NCBI GenBank assembly: GCA_016271365.2
Contig: CM057454.1
Coordinates: 694,849,501 to 694,913,500, forward strand
Length of the DNA stretch: 64,000 bases
Reading direction: 5' to 3'
Source: Neoceratodus forsteri
Taxonomy: Eukaryota; Chordata; Ceratodontiformes; Ceratodontidae
Shown: positions 44,641 through 55,510 of the stretch, in pieces
How positions within the stretch are numbered: the stretch's first letter is position 1
Layout: the number at the start of each line of letters is the position of its first letter
Position numbers and translations under genes: made by a program
Notes under the pieces: model-generated
Told to the model about the DNA's origin: nothing
Seen by the model: the letters and a program-made list of their open reading frames with translations, nothing else
Database searches by the model: none

Positions 44641-44699
44641 AGGCCCATTATTATGCATACATTCTTTGTAGTCAATGTGTTTCTGTATGGAGCTGTTGG

Positions 44700-45305
44700 G
44701 GAAAACCACAGTGTGCTCTCCACTTACAGTTACACTTAGCGTTTCCACTTGCATTTCCATATCCATTTGTGTTACCATTCCCATGTACACCACTGTGTGC
44801 GTTACCCTTTGTGCTTTTGTTTGCGCTTGCATTTACGTTACTGCTACCATTTGCATGTCCACCACTGTTTCTGTTTACGTTTTGGTTTGCGTCACCATGC
44901 ACATTACCATTTGCATTTGTGGCAGCCCTTCCACTTGCATTTGCATTTGTTTTTCATTTTGCGTCATCGTTGCTGTTACCGTTACCATTTGCATTTCCAA
45001 TTGCGTTACCGTGACCATGCACGTTAAGGTTTACATTTCTATACACGCTTGCATTTATGTTTGTGTTTCTGTTTCCTTTGGTGTTATTGTTGCTGTTACC
45101 ATTACTATTTGTGTTTACAATTGCGGTACCGTGACCGTACATATTACGGTTTGTGTTTCTGTACATGCTTGCATCTCCGTTTGCTTTACTGTTCACTTTG
45201 GCGTCACTTTGCCTTTGCGTTTTTGTTACCGTATGCATTACCATTTATGTTTCCGCCACCATGTGTGTTACCATTTGCACTTGCGGTTACCATTACTATT
45301 TGAGT
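44700..45305 (-). repeat. Degenerate GTTACC/ATTTGC cassette, right arm
   Basis: Low-complexity mirror of the left-arm cassettes: GTTACCGTTACCATTTGC, GCGTTACCGTGACCATGC and TTTGCGTTTCTGTTT-like words. It gives spurious Cys/Val/Ile/His-rich open frames of up to 210 codons in all forward frames. The periodic composition, not coding, explains them. Confidence 0.82.
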
Positions 45306-45419
45306 AAAATTGCATGGTGGAACCGCAGGCAAAGGGCCGATGCTCCTCTATTCATTCACTATTTATAGTCCTCATTCTCAAGAAGGGAAATTCATGGCAA
45401 AAAAAAACCTCTGTTTAAT

Positions 45420-45755
45420 GCATCAGTTAGGGTTGTTCAACAGTGACAAAAGCGAGGAAATTTGATGTTAGGGTTGAAAACCCCCCATTGGACTCACCCC
45501 AACCCCATCTCCCAGCCAGCATCGGGGTGTGCGTTGGGGTCATTGGTCCTAACTCTCACCTCATTCTCCTGTAGTTCATCACCTCAGCTTGTTTACACAT
45601 GTGATGGGGTGAAACTTAGGGCCTATGACCCGAACGCACACCACGATGCCAGATGGGGGTCAGGGTGGGGGTGGATCCAAGGAGGGGTTCAACCCTAACA
45701 TTGAATTTCCTTGCTTTTGTTGCTGTGGAACAACCCTAACTGATGCATTAAATGG
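45420..45755. repeat. Outer terminal module (palindromic)
   Basis: GTTAGGGTTGTTCAACAGTG plus GACAAAAGCGAGGAAATTTG at the left is mirrored by GAATTTCCTTGCTTTTGTTG plus AACAACCCTAACTGATGC at the right. The centre holds GGGGTGTGCGTTGGGGTCAT and ACACATGTGATGGGGTG. It equals the module at 12205-12475 and abuts a short TA-rich run near 45766-45800. Confidence 0.75.
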
Positions 45756-45760
45756 ATTTT

Positions 45761-46259
45761 TTTGCCATAAAAAATATATATAAATATATGTATAGATAGA
45801 TATTACATGCATATGTGTGTGTTTGTTCTTGGAAGAATAACACAAAACAGTGGACAGGATTTAAATCTCAAAAAAAGACTCACCTCTGTTATACTTACCA
45901 TAATAATTATTCAATCTGCCCCCTTACTGTAGTTTGGGTAGGTACATATTTTGCACCCCTGATCAGTATATGATATTTTTCATCTTTACTTTAACACTGT
46001 TAATTTTTCTGAGAATATTACCTATGGCCTGTAGATTGCCTTCTTATCTATATAAATATAAGTGATGGAAAATTATGCTACAGATATTTCTTTTTCTTTC
46101 TTTGAAGATAGGCCCATTTGCATGAAATATAATCCATGGATAGCCAATAAAGTTTTTCCTCACACCTGATAAAGTTTGCTCAGCAAAAAAAGAAAGGTAC
46201 AGTCCCTCTAAGAGAGCTTGAAAGATCTGTCAATCTTTATGTCAATTTTTAGATCTTTA
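45761..46259. other. No gene recognised
   Basis: AT-rich, with ATATATAAATATATGTATAG at 45773-45795. I see no gene. Confidence 0.35.
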
Positions 46260-46715
46260 AATCTCAACTAGTTTTCACTGGAGGACAGACAGGAGACAGG
46301 GATATGATAGAGACTTTCAAGTTTATGTGAGGGTTTGACACATTTTATATTGAACAACATGGGCATGGTACCAACTGACAAAGTGGACACAAGTCTTTTC
46401 AAAATAAGAAACCATTTGCATACTGGGGGTGTGCACTTACACTGGAGGTGTGAGATTCAAAAAGGATGTTAGGAAGTATTATTTTATGGAAATTGTGGTG
46501 GATAGGGGCAAACAATTTCCCTGACATTGTAAAGGCAAAGACAATATTGGGATTCCGGAGGAAGTGGAATGCATGTAAACAAGATGAGAAGGGAGGGGAG
46601 GGAGATTGATAGGGAGAACAGAGGCGAAAGAATCTCTAAATTGGGAATTTTGAGACTGACTGGATGGACTGTTCCGGTCCGTTTCTGTCCATTAACTTTC
46701 TGTGTTTCTATGTTT
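46260..46715 (+). mobile_element. Old CR1-type LINE 3' fragment
   Basis: AGGACAGACAGGAGACAGGGATATGATAGAGAC-type wording corresponds to the RRERGDMIET stretch. Later come GGTGTGAGATTCAAAAAGGATGTTAGGAAG (RFKKDVRKYYFMEIVVD), GGATTCCGGAGGAAGTGGAATG and the 3' end CTTTCTGTGTTTCTATG. It is more diverged than the other copies and includes an insertion near 46320-46420. Confidence 0.75.
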
Positions 46716-48274
46716 TGAGTCACTGCTATATTGAACAACAAGGACTTGGTGCCAATTAGCTAATAACCAAAACTGCATTGCACTCAGGACTCAATTGTCA
46801 AAATACATCAGGGTTCATTAATATCATTGAAGACATACTGAATAAAAAAATTACTAGTTTAAAAACTTTGTGTAGTTACAACATAGCACAGAAGATTGCT
46901 GCTACAAGCCCTTGTGGTTTCTGGTGTTTCAAATTTCAGTTCAGGGGTTTTGTTTGAAAAAACAATGGAAATATTTGTGGCATTTACAGCAGCTTCCTTG
47001 TTCCACAAAGCAACTAAGATGAGGCCAAGAGTTAATATTAGTATTTCCTGAACAAATGTTAACTTTTTGATTGCTTCCTTTATGTATTGAGTTATTTTTT
47101 CTAAAGAAGTGTTTGTTGTTTTTGGCTAATGGGGTTCTTTACATTGGATTACAATACATCCTTTGTTAATTGGCCGAAAACTAAATTACCAACTGCCACT
47201 AACTAATTATGATGTGTTCATTACACTTTTTTTGTTTTACTTGCTTGTATTACAAGATTTCTTGGAGAACATTTACCACAAGGTCTTCAGAAGTTCAGCA
47301 AAAAAACAATCATTTACTCACCTAATAAGCCTCAAATTAATCAAGCCCTCAGTTTATCTGCAAAATACTTACTCCCCTATGTGTCACCTAGGGTGATGAG
47401 ATCCTTTGACCACAGTCTGTTATGTCTGCCACCATCTTGGCTGAAACCACCGGTGACCAGGCTTTTGTAGTGGTAGCATCAGTCCTGTGGAACTTTATGT
47501 GCATCAACATTCATCTTGCCCCCCTCAGAGTTCCTTGAAAATGAGTCTTCTGGACGTTCTTTTCAGACAAGCTTTCCTTTGATACTGGCAGGCTAGGATC
47601 ATATACAGTTCTGTTATTGTATTTAAATGTAATGTAGAGTTATAATTTTTGTATTTGTTATGTTGTGTACTTTCTGCTATATGTTTTTTTCTGTTTATCC
47701 AAATGTGTTATCCCTGCACTTTGAACAATGGGAAATTGCAATGCAAATAAAAATGAAATCAATAAATCAGTTAATCAATGAATCAATCAGTCACTCAATC
47801 TTGCTTGCTGGGAGCAAGATTTTTGCTTACATATTTCCTTTCAAGAAATAAAGTCCATATGCACTCTGAGAATCACAACCAGTTGGAGTAGATCAGTAGA
47901 TCTTTTACCTACTGCTTAAAGATCCAAAAAAAATATTTTTTTCAGTTTTGGACATACTGTGAGTTCACTGGAAATTAATCTGTAATTCCTTTTATTGGAA
48001 AACATAATCATGGTTTATGGGAGCAGATCTCATGATTAGAGCACAGGCTTGGGAAGCAGGACACCACTTGTTATATTACGCAGGAATCCCTTATGGATTC
48101 GTTGTCAGGACTATGCAAAGTTTTAATTTCACTGATAAAATCCCCATTCTATCACTACATTGATATCATAAACTTCTGTGGAATAACAGAAAAAATCTTA
48201 CCATATCAAAGTACAGCATTTGTGATATCATTTTGCCATAAATCGGTAGATGTGTGTGGGAAAAACAACTTATG
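46716..48274. other. No gene recognised
   Basis: AT-rich, with a tract of AATCAATAAATCAGTTAATC-like words at 47757-47800. No recognisable gene or element. Confidence 0.35.
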
Positions 48275-48400
48275 AAATTGGACTTTTTTCTAACAGGAAT
48301 GTCTGGATTGTTTGACACCTTTTATTGGACGAACATCTTGTGCAAAGATGGCATAGTACAAAAGCTTTTGGAGCCCCATAGGTCCCTTATTCAGGTAAAT
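48275..48400 (-). mobile_element. Penelope-like element copy A, 3' end
   Basis: Read on the minus strand this gives GGCTATTTACCTGAATAAGG, GACCTATGGGGCTCC, AAAGCTTTTGTACTATGCCA and CCAATAAAAGGTGTCAAAC. It matches, block by block, the plus-strand end at 53290-53420. The 'CCTGAA/GAAGGG ... AATAAAAGGTATCA' wording is typical of Penelope-like element 3' ends. The coding part of the same copy continues beyond the inserted Tigger element, at 51710-51910. Confidence 0.7.
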
Positions 48401-49061
48401 AGCCAACTAAGCAAAATAAGCAGCATTTATATACACTTTGATTCATTCTTTCAAAATAATTATGATAGGGTAGATGAGAAGACTTAAAAGGAAGGGTGGA
48501 TGGGCATAACTAGGAACAAGTTTGTAGCTATGAGGAGATGATTAGCAGGAAGTGCTAAGATAGTCATAATAGAAGCTGAATGGATGCTTTCAAGTAATAA
48601 TTTGAAAGGTATCCTGAGAGAAATATAGAATAACAAAGGAAGGAGGGGTCACAGAAAGAAAATAAATAAAGTAATATACAGTATTAAAGTTTTCTGTAGT
48701 GCGTCATGAATCCAATGTCGCAGATGAATTCATTACAGTTCAAATTAAATTGTTTCATATACTGTATATCGTCTATTTAAAGCCATGGTCTAAAATCATG
48801 ATTCTATCTTTTCACTTGCGGCTTATGATCAAGGGTGGCTTATGATCAAGGGTGGCTAGTAATGCTAAATGGCAGGTACAGAGATACAGCAATTGACAAG
48901 GCAACTCAAATGACAATCACCTGGTCACACCTTAAAAGTATTCTGAAAGGAGATGAACAAAAGGCAGAGAGCTGAGAGCAAAGGTAGAGAAACAAAGAGT
49001 GGACAAAGCTGTGACAAGTGCATTTTAAAGTGCTGCACATACTGGAGTTAAAGGCTAAGCA

Positions 49062-50409
49062 ATGCCAAAAAGAAAATCTTATGATCTAGATTTCAGTGTT
49101 GCCATTGCCAGGAGAGCAGAGAAGGAGGGAAATTGCTCAGTTGCTGTTGCCATCCACATCAACAAAAAAGCAGCTTGGAAAGCGGAGGAAAATGTTGCCA
49201 GCACTAGCAGAAAATGTGTCTCTGATGGGATCCATGAGGTCCAATAAAAAAGTGAGATGATTAGATGGCAGGAGAAGGAAGGCAAGATACTCTGAGGTAG
49301 AGGCTGACCTGGATAGCTGAATTACTCTGCAGAGAGAACAACACTATTGGGTCACACATTAAGCTGTTGCACTGAAAACTGCTTCCCTTGTTCTGGATCC
49401 TTCCTTTACTGCCAGCAGGGTATATAGAGACACATTTTGTGGAGATGGGGCTTTACAATACAACAAAAAACAACTGTCACCAGTGCCTGCCCAAAGACTT
49501 TGCCCCAAAGATCATACATTTTTTTATGCTTCTGTGCTTGTCTCATACAAGTAAATCAAGTGTTGCCAGCAACGATAGGTAACATGGACATGATTGCTAT
49601 TTGGGCTGACGTGCATGGTAATAAAACAATTGATCATGTTGGCTGTAAATCTGTACCCCTACTAACAACTGGCCATAAAAACAGTGAGTGACAGTGTGTC
49701 TAGCTGCCATGGCTGATGGATGCAAGTTGTTCCTTTTGTTGAGTTGAAAGGGATGTAGATGCCGAAGGAGAATATTGGTGTATCTGATGTAGCAAGTGGC
49801 CATGTCACTCAATGGCTGGATGGTCACTCTCCTCTGGCTGAAGAAAGTGTGGGGTTTGATAGCTTTCACAAAGCATCTACTGGTATGGGATGCCTTTCTG
49901 TGCCATATATCCCCAGCTGTTAAGAAGACAGCAAAGAACAAAAAAAACTGTTGAGGGGTGATTCCTGGTGGATGCACCAAGATTTTACAGCCAGTGGACA
50001 TTAATTGGAATACTCCTTTTAAAGCAGCTTACAGGGAGTTTTATGACAAGTGGCTGTCAATGGAGGATAGGGAGAGAACAGCAGCTGGCAACCCCTGAGC
50101 ACCAAGTAAAGACAGAATTTTAGGCTGGATGAAGCTCGCATGATAGGCTGTCAGCAGGGAAGTTATAATCAAGTACTTTGAGGTACCTTACCATAAAATG
50201 TGCAACACGGTCACCAACTAACACAGTTAAGACCTTATTTTAACAAACTTTTTTTTCCTTACCAGGTGTGTGCCATTGCAAGCACTGATCCTGATGTGAT
50301 CAGCTGCATAAAGGAGGGTGGAATCACTGAAGAAGTACAGGATGAGCTGATCAACAAATTGCAGGAGATCCAAGATCCAGATTCCTCTGATGCTGACACA
50401 ACTTGCTGA
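49062..50409 (+). pseudogene. pogo/Tigger-type transposase, broken
   Basis: Starts MPKRKSYDLDFSVAIARRAE, the N-terminal helix-turn-helix of this transposase group. Around 49430-49510 is LPKDFAPKIIHF, from the CENP-B-like region. The DDD catalytic core is spread over frames: NMDMIAIWADVHGNKT (Asp 49587-49589), LLVWDAFLCH (Asp 49889-49891) and ILQPVDINWNTPFKAAYREF (Asp 49997-49999). A C-terminal KEGGITEEVQDELINKLQEI follows from 50310. All three acidic residues are present, but several stops and frameshifts inactivate it. Part of the second DNA-binding helix region (49250-49400) is poorly recognisable. Confidence 0.88.
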
Positions 50410-51120
50410 GTGCAGGATCAGTGAAAATGACACACAAAAGGCTCTCAGCTACTTAGATTTCAATATTGGTAGTGAATTGGAGCTTCAATGAATGAATAAA
50501 TCAGAGTCAACAGAGACTTGTATGTAGAATTGCTGAATTTTATGATTTCCTATAGATAATGTTTGTCTTCTTTTTTCTTTTTAATGTTTCAGTAAAGAAT
50601 AAAATTCATCCCATAATTCATCTGTCCCCTCACTTTTGGAAATTCTGGTAACCACAACAACAAGGCATGCCCAGTTAAGTACGCTACAGGTTTTTTTTGT
50701 TGAGTTTGTTGTTTTTGTTTATAGTATGCAATACTAGTGGCTTGAGAAGGTGTTGGGGAGATATTAGGCAGTCAGGTTTTAATCCACAGCACCACCATTA
50801 AGTACTATAGCAATGATTGCCATGTCTTACCGTAACTATTGTAAGTACCAGTAAGCACCTGTTTAACCTATGTGTTTTTTTTGTTTTTCAATTAAACTAC
50901 CGGCACTGGCAAAAGTGTTTGGAAATGTTTGCCAGTGTCATGCTGTTATGAAAAGTCACTAGGTACGGTACCATAACTTGCTTCTGTTTACTTGCAATAG
51001 GGTAATACCGTATCAATGGATGTACCTGTAATTGTTAAAATACCATAACAAGCTAGTATCATAACTATGCACATTAATGTAAGCTGTGGCTACAGTTCAA
51101 GGGCAGCCTTTGTTATAATT
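50410..51120. other. 3' non-coding part of the Tigger element
   Basis: AT-rich sequence between the transposase remnant and the nested SINE. No further coding sequence is recognised. Confidence 0.5.
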
Positions 51121-51124
51121 TCTT

Positions 51125-51611
51125 TTCTTTTTTTTATTCTTTCTTTATGCGGCCCATGGCCACCAGATCCTTGGCCAGGTCATGGACCCCTGGACCCCAA
51201 CCTCCATACTGGCAGTGGCTCCCTGACACCGCCAGCTTTCCCCATCAGGTGGGGTTGTGGCACCTGAGTTCAGTGCCACAATCATGGGACCAAAATTGGA
51301 AGCTGGCCTGCAGACTGATTAGGGCCAGAGGCAGGCATCATGCTTGGTGACCACAAGCAAGGATTTTTTTTTCTTTGAGCCCCAGGAATGGGGATGTGCA
51401 ATGATGTCTTGTGTCTGCTCTGCCCCTTGCAATTCAATGTCAGGAGTCCTCACACACTGGGCAGTGTCCTCATCCCTCCACCCAGAGAATGAGAGCAGCC
51501 CTAGGGGGTGCTCAATCCTTCTCCCCTGACTGGCCCTCCAGCTCCCTTGGCCTGTTCCTGAACCTGGGTCACTGGTGTCATAAATGGGAATCCAACCACT
51601 GCGCCTGCAGG
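51125..51611 (-). mobile_element. tRNA-like SINE or retroposon nested in Tigger
   Basis: The segment is flanked by a near-duplicate of ~20 bp: CAGCCTTTGTTATAATTTCT at ~51101 and CAGCCTTGTTATAATTTCTT at ~51613. A T-rich run at 51121-51137 marks a poly-A tail on the minus strand. The minus-strand head reads GCGCAGTGGTTGGATTCCCA followed later by GTGACCCAGGTTCAGGAAC, which resembles A and B boxes of a tRNA-derived promoter. The ~490-bp body is unassigned. Confidence 0.6.
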
Positions 51612-51709
51612 ACAGCCTTGTTATAATTTCTTGATTGCAGGTGCAGCTTATGATTGAGAGCATTTTTTTTTTATTGGAGGGTGGCTTTAAATCAAAGATA
51701 TACAGTATT

Positions 51710-51910
51710 TTAGTTCCCATGTCCATGTGTGTTTTTGAAGTTGCCTCTCAGTATTAGGACAGACAGTTCCAAGATGGAATGGTCTGATTGAGAAAAATAT
51801 TGCCCTACTCGTGCGCTGATAGTCTCGTTTACTATTATATGTCAGTGGTGGTTCATCATGGTTTGCAGTGGTTGCCTTGTTTACTCTATATAGCATTCTT
51901 TTAAGCACTT
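51710..51910 (-). pseudogene. Penelope-like copy A, GIY-YIG region fragment
   Basis: The minus-strand frame reads LYRVNKATTANHDEPPLTYN, then NTERQLQKHTWTWELKYCI. The second part fits the TERxxWExKxI stretch near the C terminus of the GIY-YIG endonuclease of Penelope-like elements. The first part matches copy B (LYRRNRASTANQNEPPLTQN), so the two copies are homologous. The right TIR of Tigger abuts it. Confidence 0.6.
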
Positions 51911-52699
51911 TTTGGAGTTTTATGTGATAACGGCAATTTTTTTACAGTGCTGATCACAAAGCGTGAAGGAAACAGTGCCCAATATGAAAAGGGTGACCAG
52001 AGTTAAAGCAACCATCATAAACAGCAATGGTCACTTACTTTGTCAAGGAAGGCAACCAAATAAACAATTTTCATCTGGGCTGCCTGCATGTTGTCACACT
52101 GTATGGTACTTTGAATGTTATTTCAATTAGCTCTTTTTTGCCACGCTGTTTTTTTTTTTGCACTATTCTTGCTTCCACTATTTGCTTCAGTTTATTACAC
52201 CTAGAACCTATTCCAGTAGACGTTCTTGTAGTATTTGTATAGCACATTCCATTTCTCTGTCACCTTGTCTCCAGGAGTGGCCCTGCTGGATGAATTAATT
52301 ATGACATGAGGAGAGTTGCTTTTTTCTTGTTATCTCATCTGGGCAGATAAATTGGTATTGAATTTCCTGACTGTAGATCAAATTTTTTTGTGTGACTTTG
52401 GTGGAAGCTTAAATTATGCAGGTATCAGTGCCTGTCAAGGGGCATTAGAGGTCTGTATATATCTATGTTTAGTGATTCTGACTGTGGTATTCAGAAAATG
52501 TATGCTGGTGGTGGAGCACTCAATGCTTAGTTTTATTGAGTGGTGAATGTTATTAAAATCCTGATTTTTTTTTCCAAGGGAATGTTCACCTTCTGTCCAA
52601 ATGAGGAATAAATCATCTATATATCTTGGGTAGACTAATGGTTTATGGTGGTGGTGTTTTAAAAAAAAATCTTCTTGTAGACATTTCTATCAAGCAGTG
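51911..52699. other. Spacer between head-to-head Penelope-like copies
   Basis: T-rich sequence between the two inverted copies. Open frames at 52027-52242 and 52316-52546 have no recognisable domain. It may contain 5' parts of one copy. Confidence 0.35.
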
Positions 52700-53425
52700 T
52701 GGTTTACCTACTTCATTGCAAACAGTGCGCAAATGGACACTGTATAGGAGAAACCGGGCATCCACTGCAAACCAGAATGAACCACCACTAACACAAAATA
52801 CAGATTATCAGTGGAAGAAGAACATTTTTCTCATCCACACCATTTCCACTTTGTTCCATCTGTCCCATTACTAAAAGGCAACTTAAAAAAACTCACAGAA
52901 GAGAAGGATATGGGAACTTAAATATATCAAACAGTTTAAAACTATAATGGACTCAATGGAGACATTGGATGTATGATACACTATGGAAAACTTTAACACA
53001 GTATGTTACATTCTACAAATATTTATGTTTTTCTTTCTGTGCCCCCCCACTGTATGTACCTCAAGCCTTTTTTATTTTGTGTTCTTGTCATTATACCTTG
53101 CAAATTATCTCTTCAAGGCATCCTATCAGCCTCTATTACAAATACCTTAACACTTCCTGCTAATCATCCCCTCACAACTATAGTCATGTTCCTATTTATT
53201 ACCCACCCACCCTTCCTTTTTAGTTCTTCTCATGTATCCTCATTACAATTATTTTGAAACAATGTATCACAGTGTGCATGAACGCTGCTTATTTTACTTA
53301 GCTGGCTATTCACCTGAGAAAGGGACTTGTGGGGCCCCCCAAATTTGTGTACTATACCATTTTTTTACAAGAAATATGTTGATTGAATAAAAGGTATCAA
53401 ACTACCCAGAGATTCCTCTTTTCGA
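52700..53425 (+). mobile_element. Penelope-like element copy B, 3' part
   Basis: Plus-strand frames give LYRRNRASTANQNEPPLTQN, a KGNLKK-type motif followed by WELKYIKQFKTI, and in a neighbouring frame NGLNGDIGCMIHYG. Together these read as the end of a Penelope-like GIY-YIG domain (KGN..., WExKxI, GLNxDIGFMxHY). About 300 bp later the 3' end reads CACCTGAGAAAGGGACTTG, TGGGGCCCCCC, TGAATAAAAGGTATCAAAC. The copy is 5'-truncated and frameshifted. Confidence 0.68.
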
Positions 53426-55062
53426 AGGACCAATACTGCTAAAATCTCTTTTTACTAAGAATTTCTTCCAAGTACTTTGATGGGAATTGTGAACTTTTCA
53501 CCACACATTTGGGAGCACTAAAAACTAGAGATGAGCAAAATGATAAATTTCAGTGGTGGAATTTCAGTGGAATTGTCATTCAACTTCCAGTTCCACAAAG
53601 GGCCACATATATGCAAACTGCGGAACTGCTATGTATACAGCATATTTTTAACAACAGTACAGTAAACTGCAGAGTTTTTCCACACTTTTTCTGACATATC
53701 AAAAAAAAAAAATAGCCATCAACAGAAACTGTGGAGAGATCAGAATCTAAACACTAACTATAACAAAACTGTGTATATGTAATACACTCAGAAGAGAATC
53801 ACATACACAAGGATTGGGAAAAAAACAAAACGTTATATGATGCATCAGATTGTGAGCTTATGCAATCATAGGTGATTGTTACAGATGTCCTGTTAAGAAT
53901 TACCTACACTACAAGCAACACAGACCAATGAAAACCATAGCATGTGACTCTCCCTTTTTCATATCAATCAGCACTATCTATGGCAAGTACTTTATGAAAT
54001 ATCCAATGCATGGTTCAAGTGTCTACCAGTTGATGATAATAAAATGAGCACTATGTTTAAAGTTATGATCCCTGAATTCACCATCAAAAAAGACAAGCTG
54101 CTGATGAATCACAACAGAAGAAAACATCTTATACTAAAGTTATGTGATGCCATTGTGGCTCCAACTGAATTTTCACAAATATCTGATGACAGTCACGTGC
54201 AGAACCTAAATGAATATTCAAACCAAAATGACAAGAAACTGCAAGATAATTCAGATATTCTAAATGTATTTGACAAGGGTGCCTCCACAATGAATGCAAT
54301 AGTATAATTTGCAAGCAAATCTAAAACCAAGCCATCCATTGACAAAATGCTGGGATCCTATTTTTAAAACCCAACCTTTCTTGCTGCCAACATTACCTTT
54401 AATGTGATTCAAGGTCACATGTATCCTCACACTTACCTTAATATAACCCCCAAAAAGTCAGATTTTTTATTTATGTATTCTCAGTTTCATCCCACCAAAA
54501 CATTTCCTCATAAATGCATTTACTCAAATTGTCATTACTCCCAACCACCACCCACAAACTAGACTAAAACTTGTTGGTTGTTACCTATGATCTTCCCACA
54601 AAAACAAATTAATTTGCATCGTTCGTACACCAAATATTGGTACATTCCCCAAATCCACATAAACTGACGGCAGCCACCACATGATTACTCCTGTAAAAAA
54701 TAATAAAAATATTTGTTTTTCATTTTTCTTTGTATATTTATACTCAGCGTTAGTACTGGACCTAAGAGATCTAGGCTAGCTGTAATTGTCATTTATTCTG
54801 AAAGCAGTTGAGAAAAGGCCTCCACATTAATAGCAAAAGTGAAGACCCAAGTAAAATAAAATCATGTTTTTTTTTTTTTTATGAGCATTGTTTTTTCCCT
54901 GGAAGACACTGCATCAAAGTATTGAAAAACTTGAAAAGGAAACCCTACTGGAACACATCTCTGCAAATGGAATGATACAGCATTTTTAATGCTGCATCGG
55001 TAGCTTTCTTTTAGTTATTCAGACTGTTTTCTCCCCCCATGAAAAATCTCTTATGATCTATT
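53426..55062. other. No gene recognised
   Basis: An open frame at 54044-54307 (87 codons, LILKLCDAIVAPTEFSQISD) has no family I know and no flanking gene signals. The rest is AT-rich unique-looking sequence. Confidence 0.35.
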
Positions 55063-55453
55063 TTTTTTTTATTTATTTAGTTTTTGTTGACTGGGTAAGT
55101 GCAATAGACAAATCCTGCCTATTTTCAGGCATGACCCAGGGGAGGGGATACAGATGAATGCCAACTGACTTTGAATGAGATTAAGCTGTTGGTGGTATTT
55201 TTAGTGAATGAGGGAAATTTGGCCAGGACACTGGGGAAATTCCCCTACTCTTTTCGATAAGTGCCATGGGATCTTTAACATCCACCTGAACTACCACCAA
55301 TCCAGGCAGATGGGACCTCAGTTTAATGTCTTATCTGAAAGACGGCACCTCAGAAGTGCAGTACCCCTCTTATGCTGCACTACAGTGTCAGGACTGGGAT
55401 ATTAACCCAAGTGACAGATGTGGGAACTGAACCACAGCCCTCTAATCTCCGGC

Positions 55454-55485
<32 letters not shown>

Positions 55486-55510
55486 TGACACTGCTACTGA
55501 GCCACTGACA
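55063..55510 (+). repeat. Conserved dispersed repeat
   Basis: The order GGCCAGGACACTGGGGAAAT, CCCCTACTCTTTTCG, AAGTGCCATGGGATCTTTAA, CTCAGTTTAATGTCTTATC, GAAAGACGGCACCTC, CTACTGAGCCACTGACAC is one I recognise from dispersed repeats in many animal genomes. Its left part (GCCTATTTTCAGGCATGACC) echoes the left half of the SINE at 5646. The last 20 bases are tandemly duplicated (CTACTGAGCCACTGACAC twice). It is non-coding. Confidence 0.6.

Larger units (their letters stand above)
40430..45760. mobile_element. Giant (~4.9-kb) palindromic fold-back element with outer modules
   Basis: The left arm runs from the terminal module near 40590 to about 43505. The right arm runs from about 43515 to 45480. 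Mirrored landmarks: TTTTGAGAATGATAACGAG with CTCATTCTCAAGAAGG, the CGCAAA/GTTACC cassettes, TATCTCAGGAACCGTACGAC with GTAAGGTTCCTGAGATATAAG, CACTGAAAGGCACATCTGTG with ACAGATGTGCCTTTCAGTGG, and TTTTTTCACCAAATC with GATTTCATGAAAAAATATT. The axis is GTGGCACTACCGTGCCAC with ATATATATAT. The left arm is longer because of a ~207-bp tandem array. No transposase or other protein is recognisable; long open frames in it come from low-complexity sequence. Confidence 0.87.
48759..51708 (+). mobile_element. pogo/Tigger-type DNA transposon
   Basis: The ends are inverted repeats: ATACTGTATATCGTCTATTT plus AAAGCC at 48759-48784 and GGCTTTAAATCAAAGATATA plus CAGTAT at 51683-51708. The TA at each edge fits TA target duplication. 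The transposase remnant lies at 49062-50409. A SINE sits in the long 3' region. The total is 2.95 kb. It inserted into Penelope-like copy A. Confidence 0.87.

Noticed and set aside
44622..45307. Long forward frames (130 and 210 codons) rich in Cys, Val, Ile, His or Pro
   Set aside because: They overlap in all three frames within a low-complexity cassette that is mirrored in the other arm. The periodic GTTACC/ATTTGC words open every frame.
13897..45760. Interstitial telomere interpretation of TTAGGG words
   Set aside because: Only single half-repeats occur at each element end, never tandem TTAGGG, so this is not a telomere remnant. The motif is reported instead as a feature of the family ends.
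54044..54307. 87-codon open frame as a gene
   Set aside because: No recognisable family, splice signals or neighbours; length alone is not enough in vertebrate AT-rich DNA.
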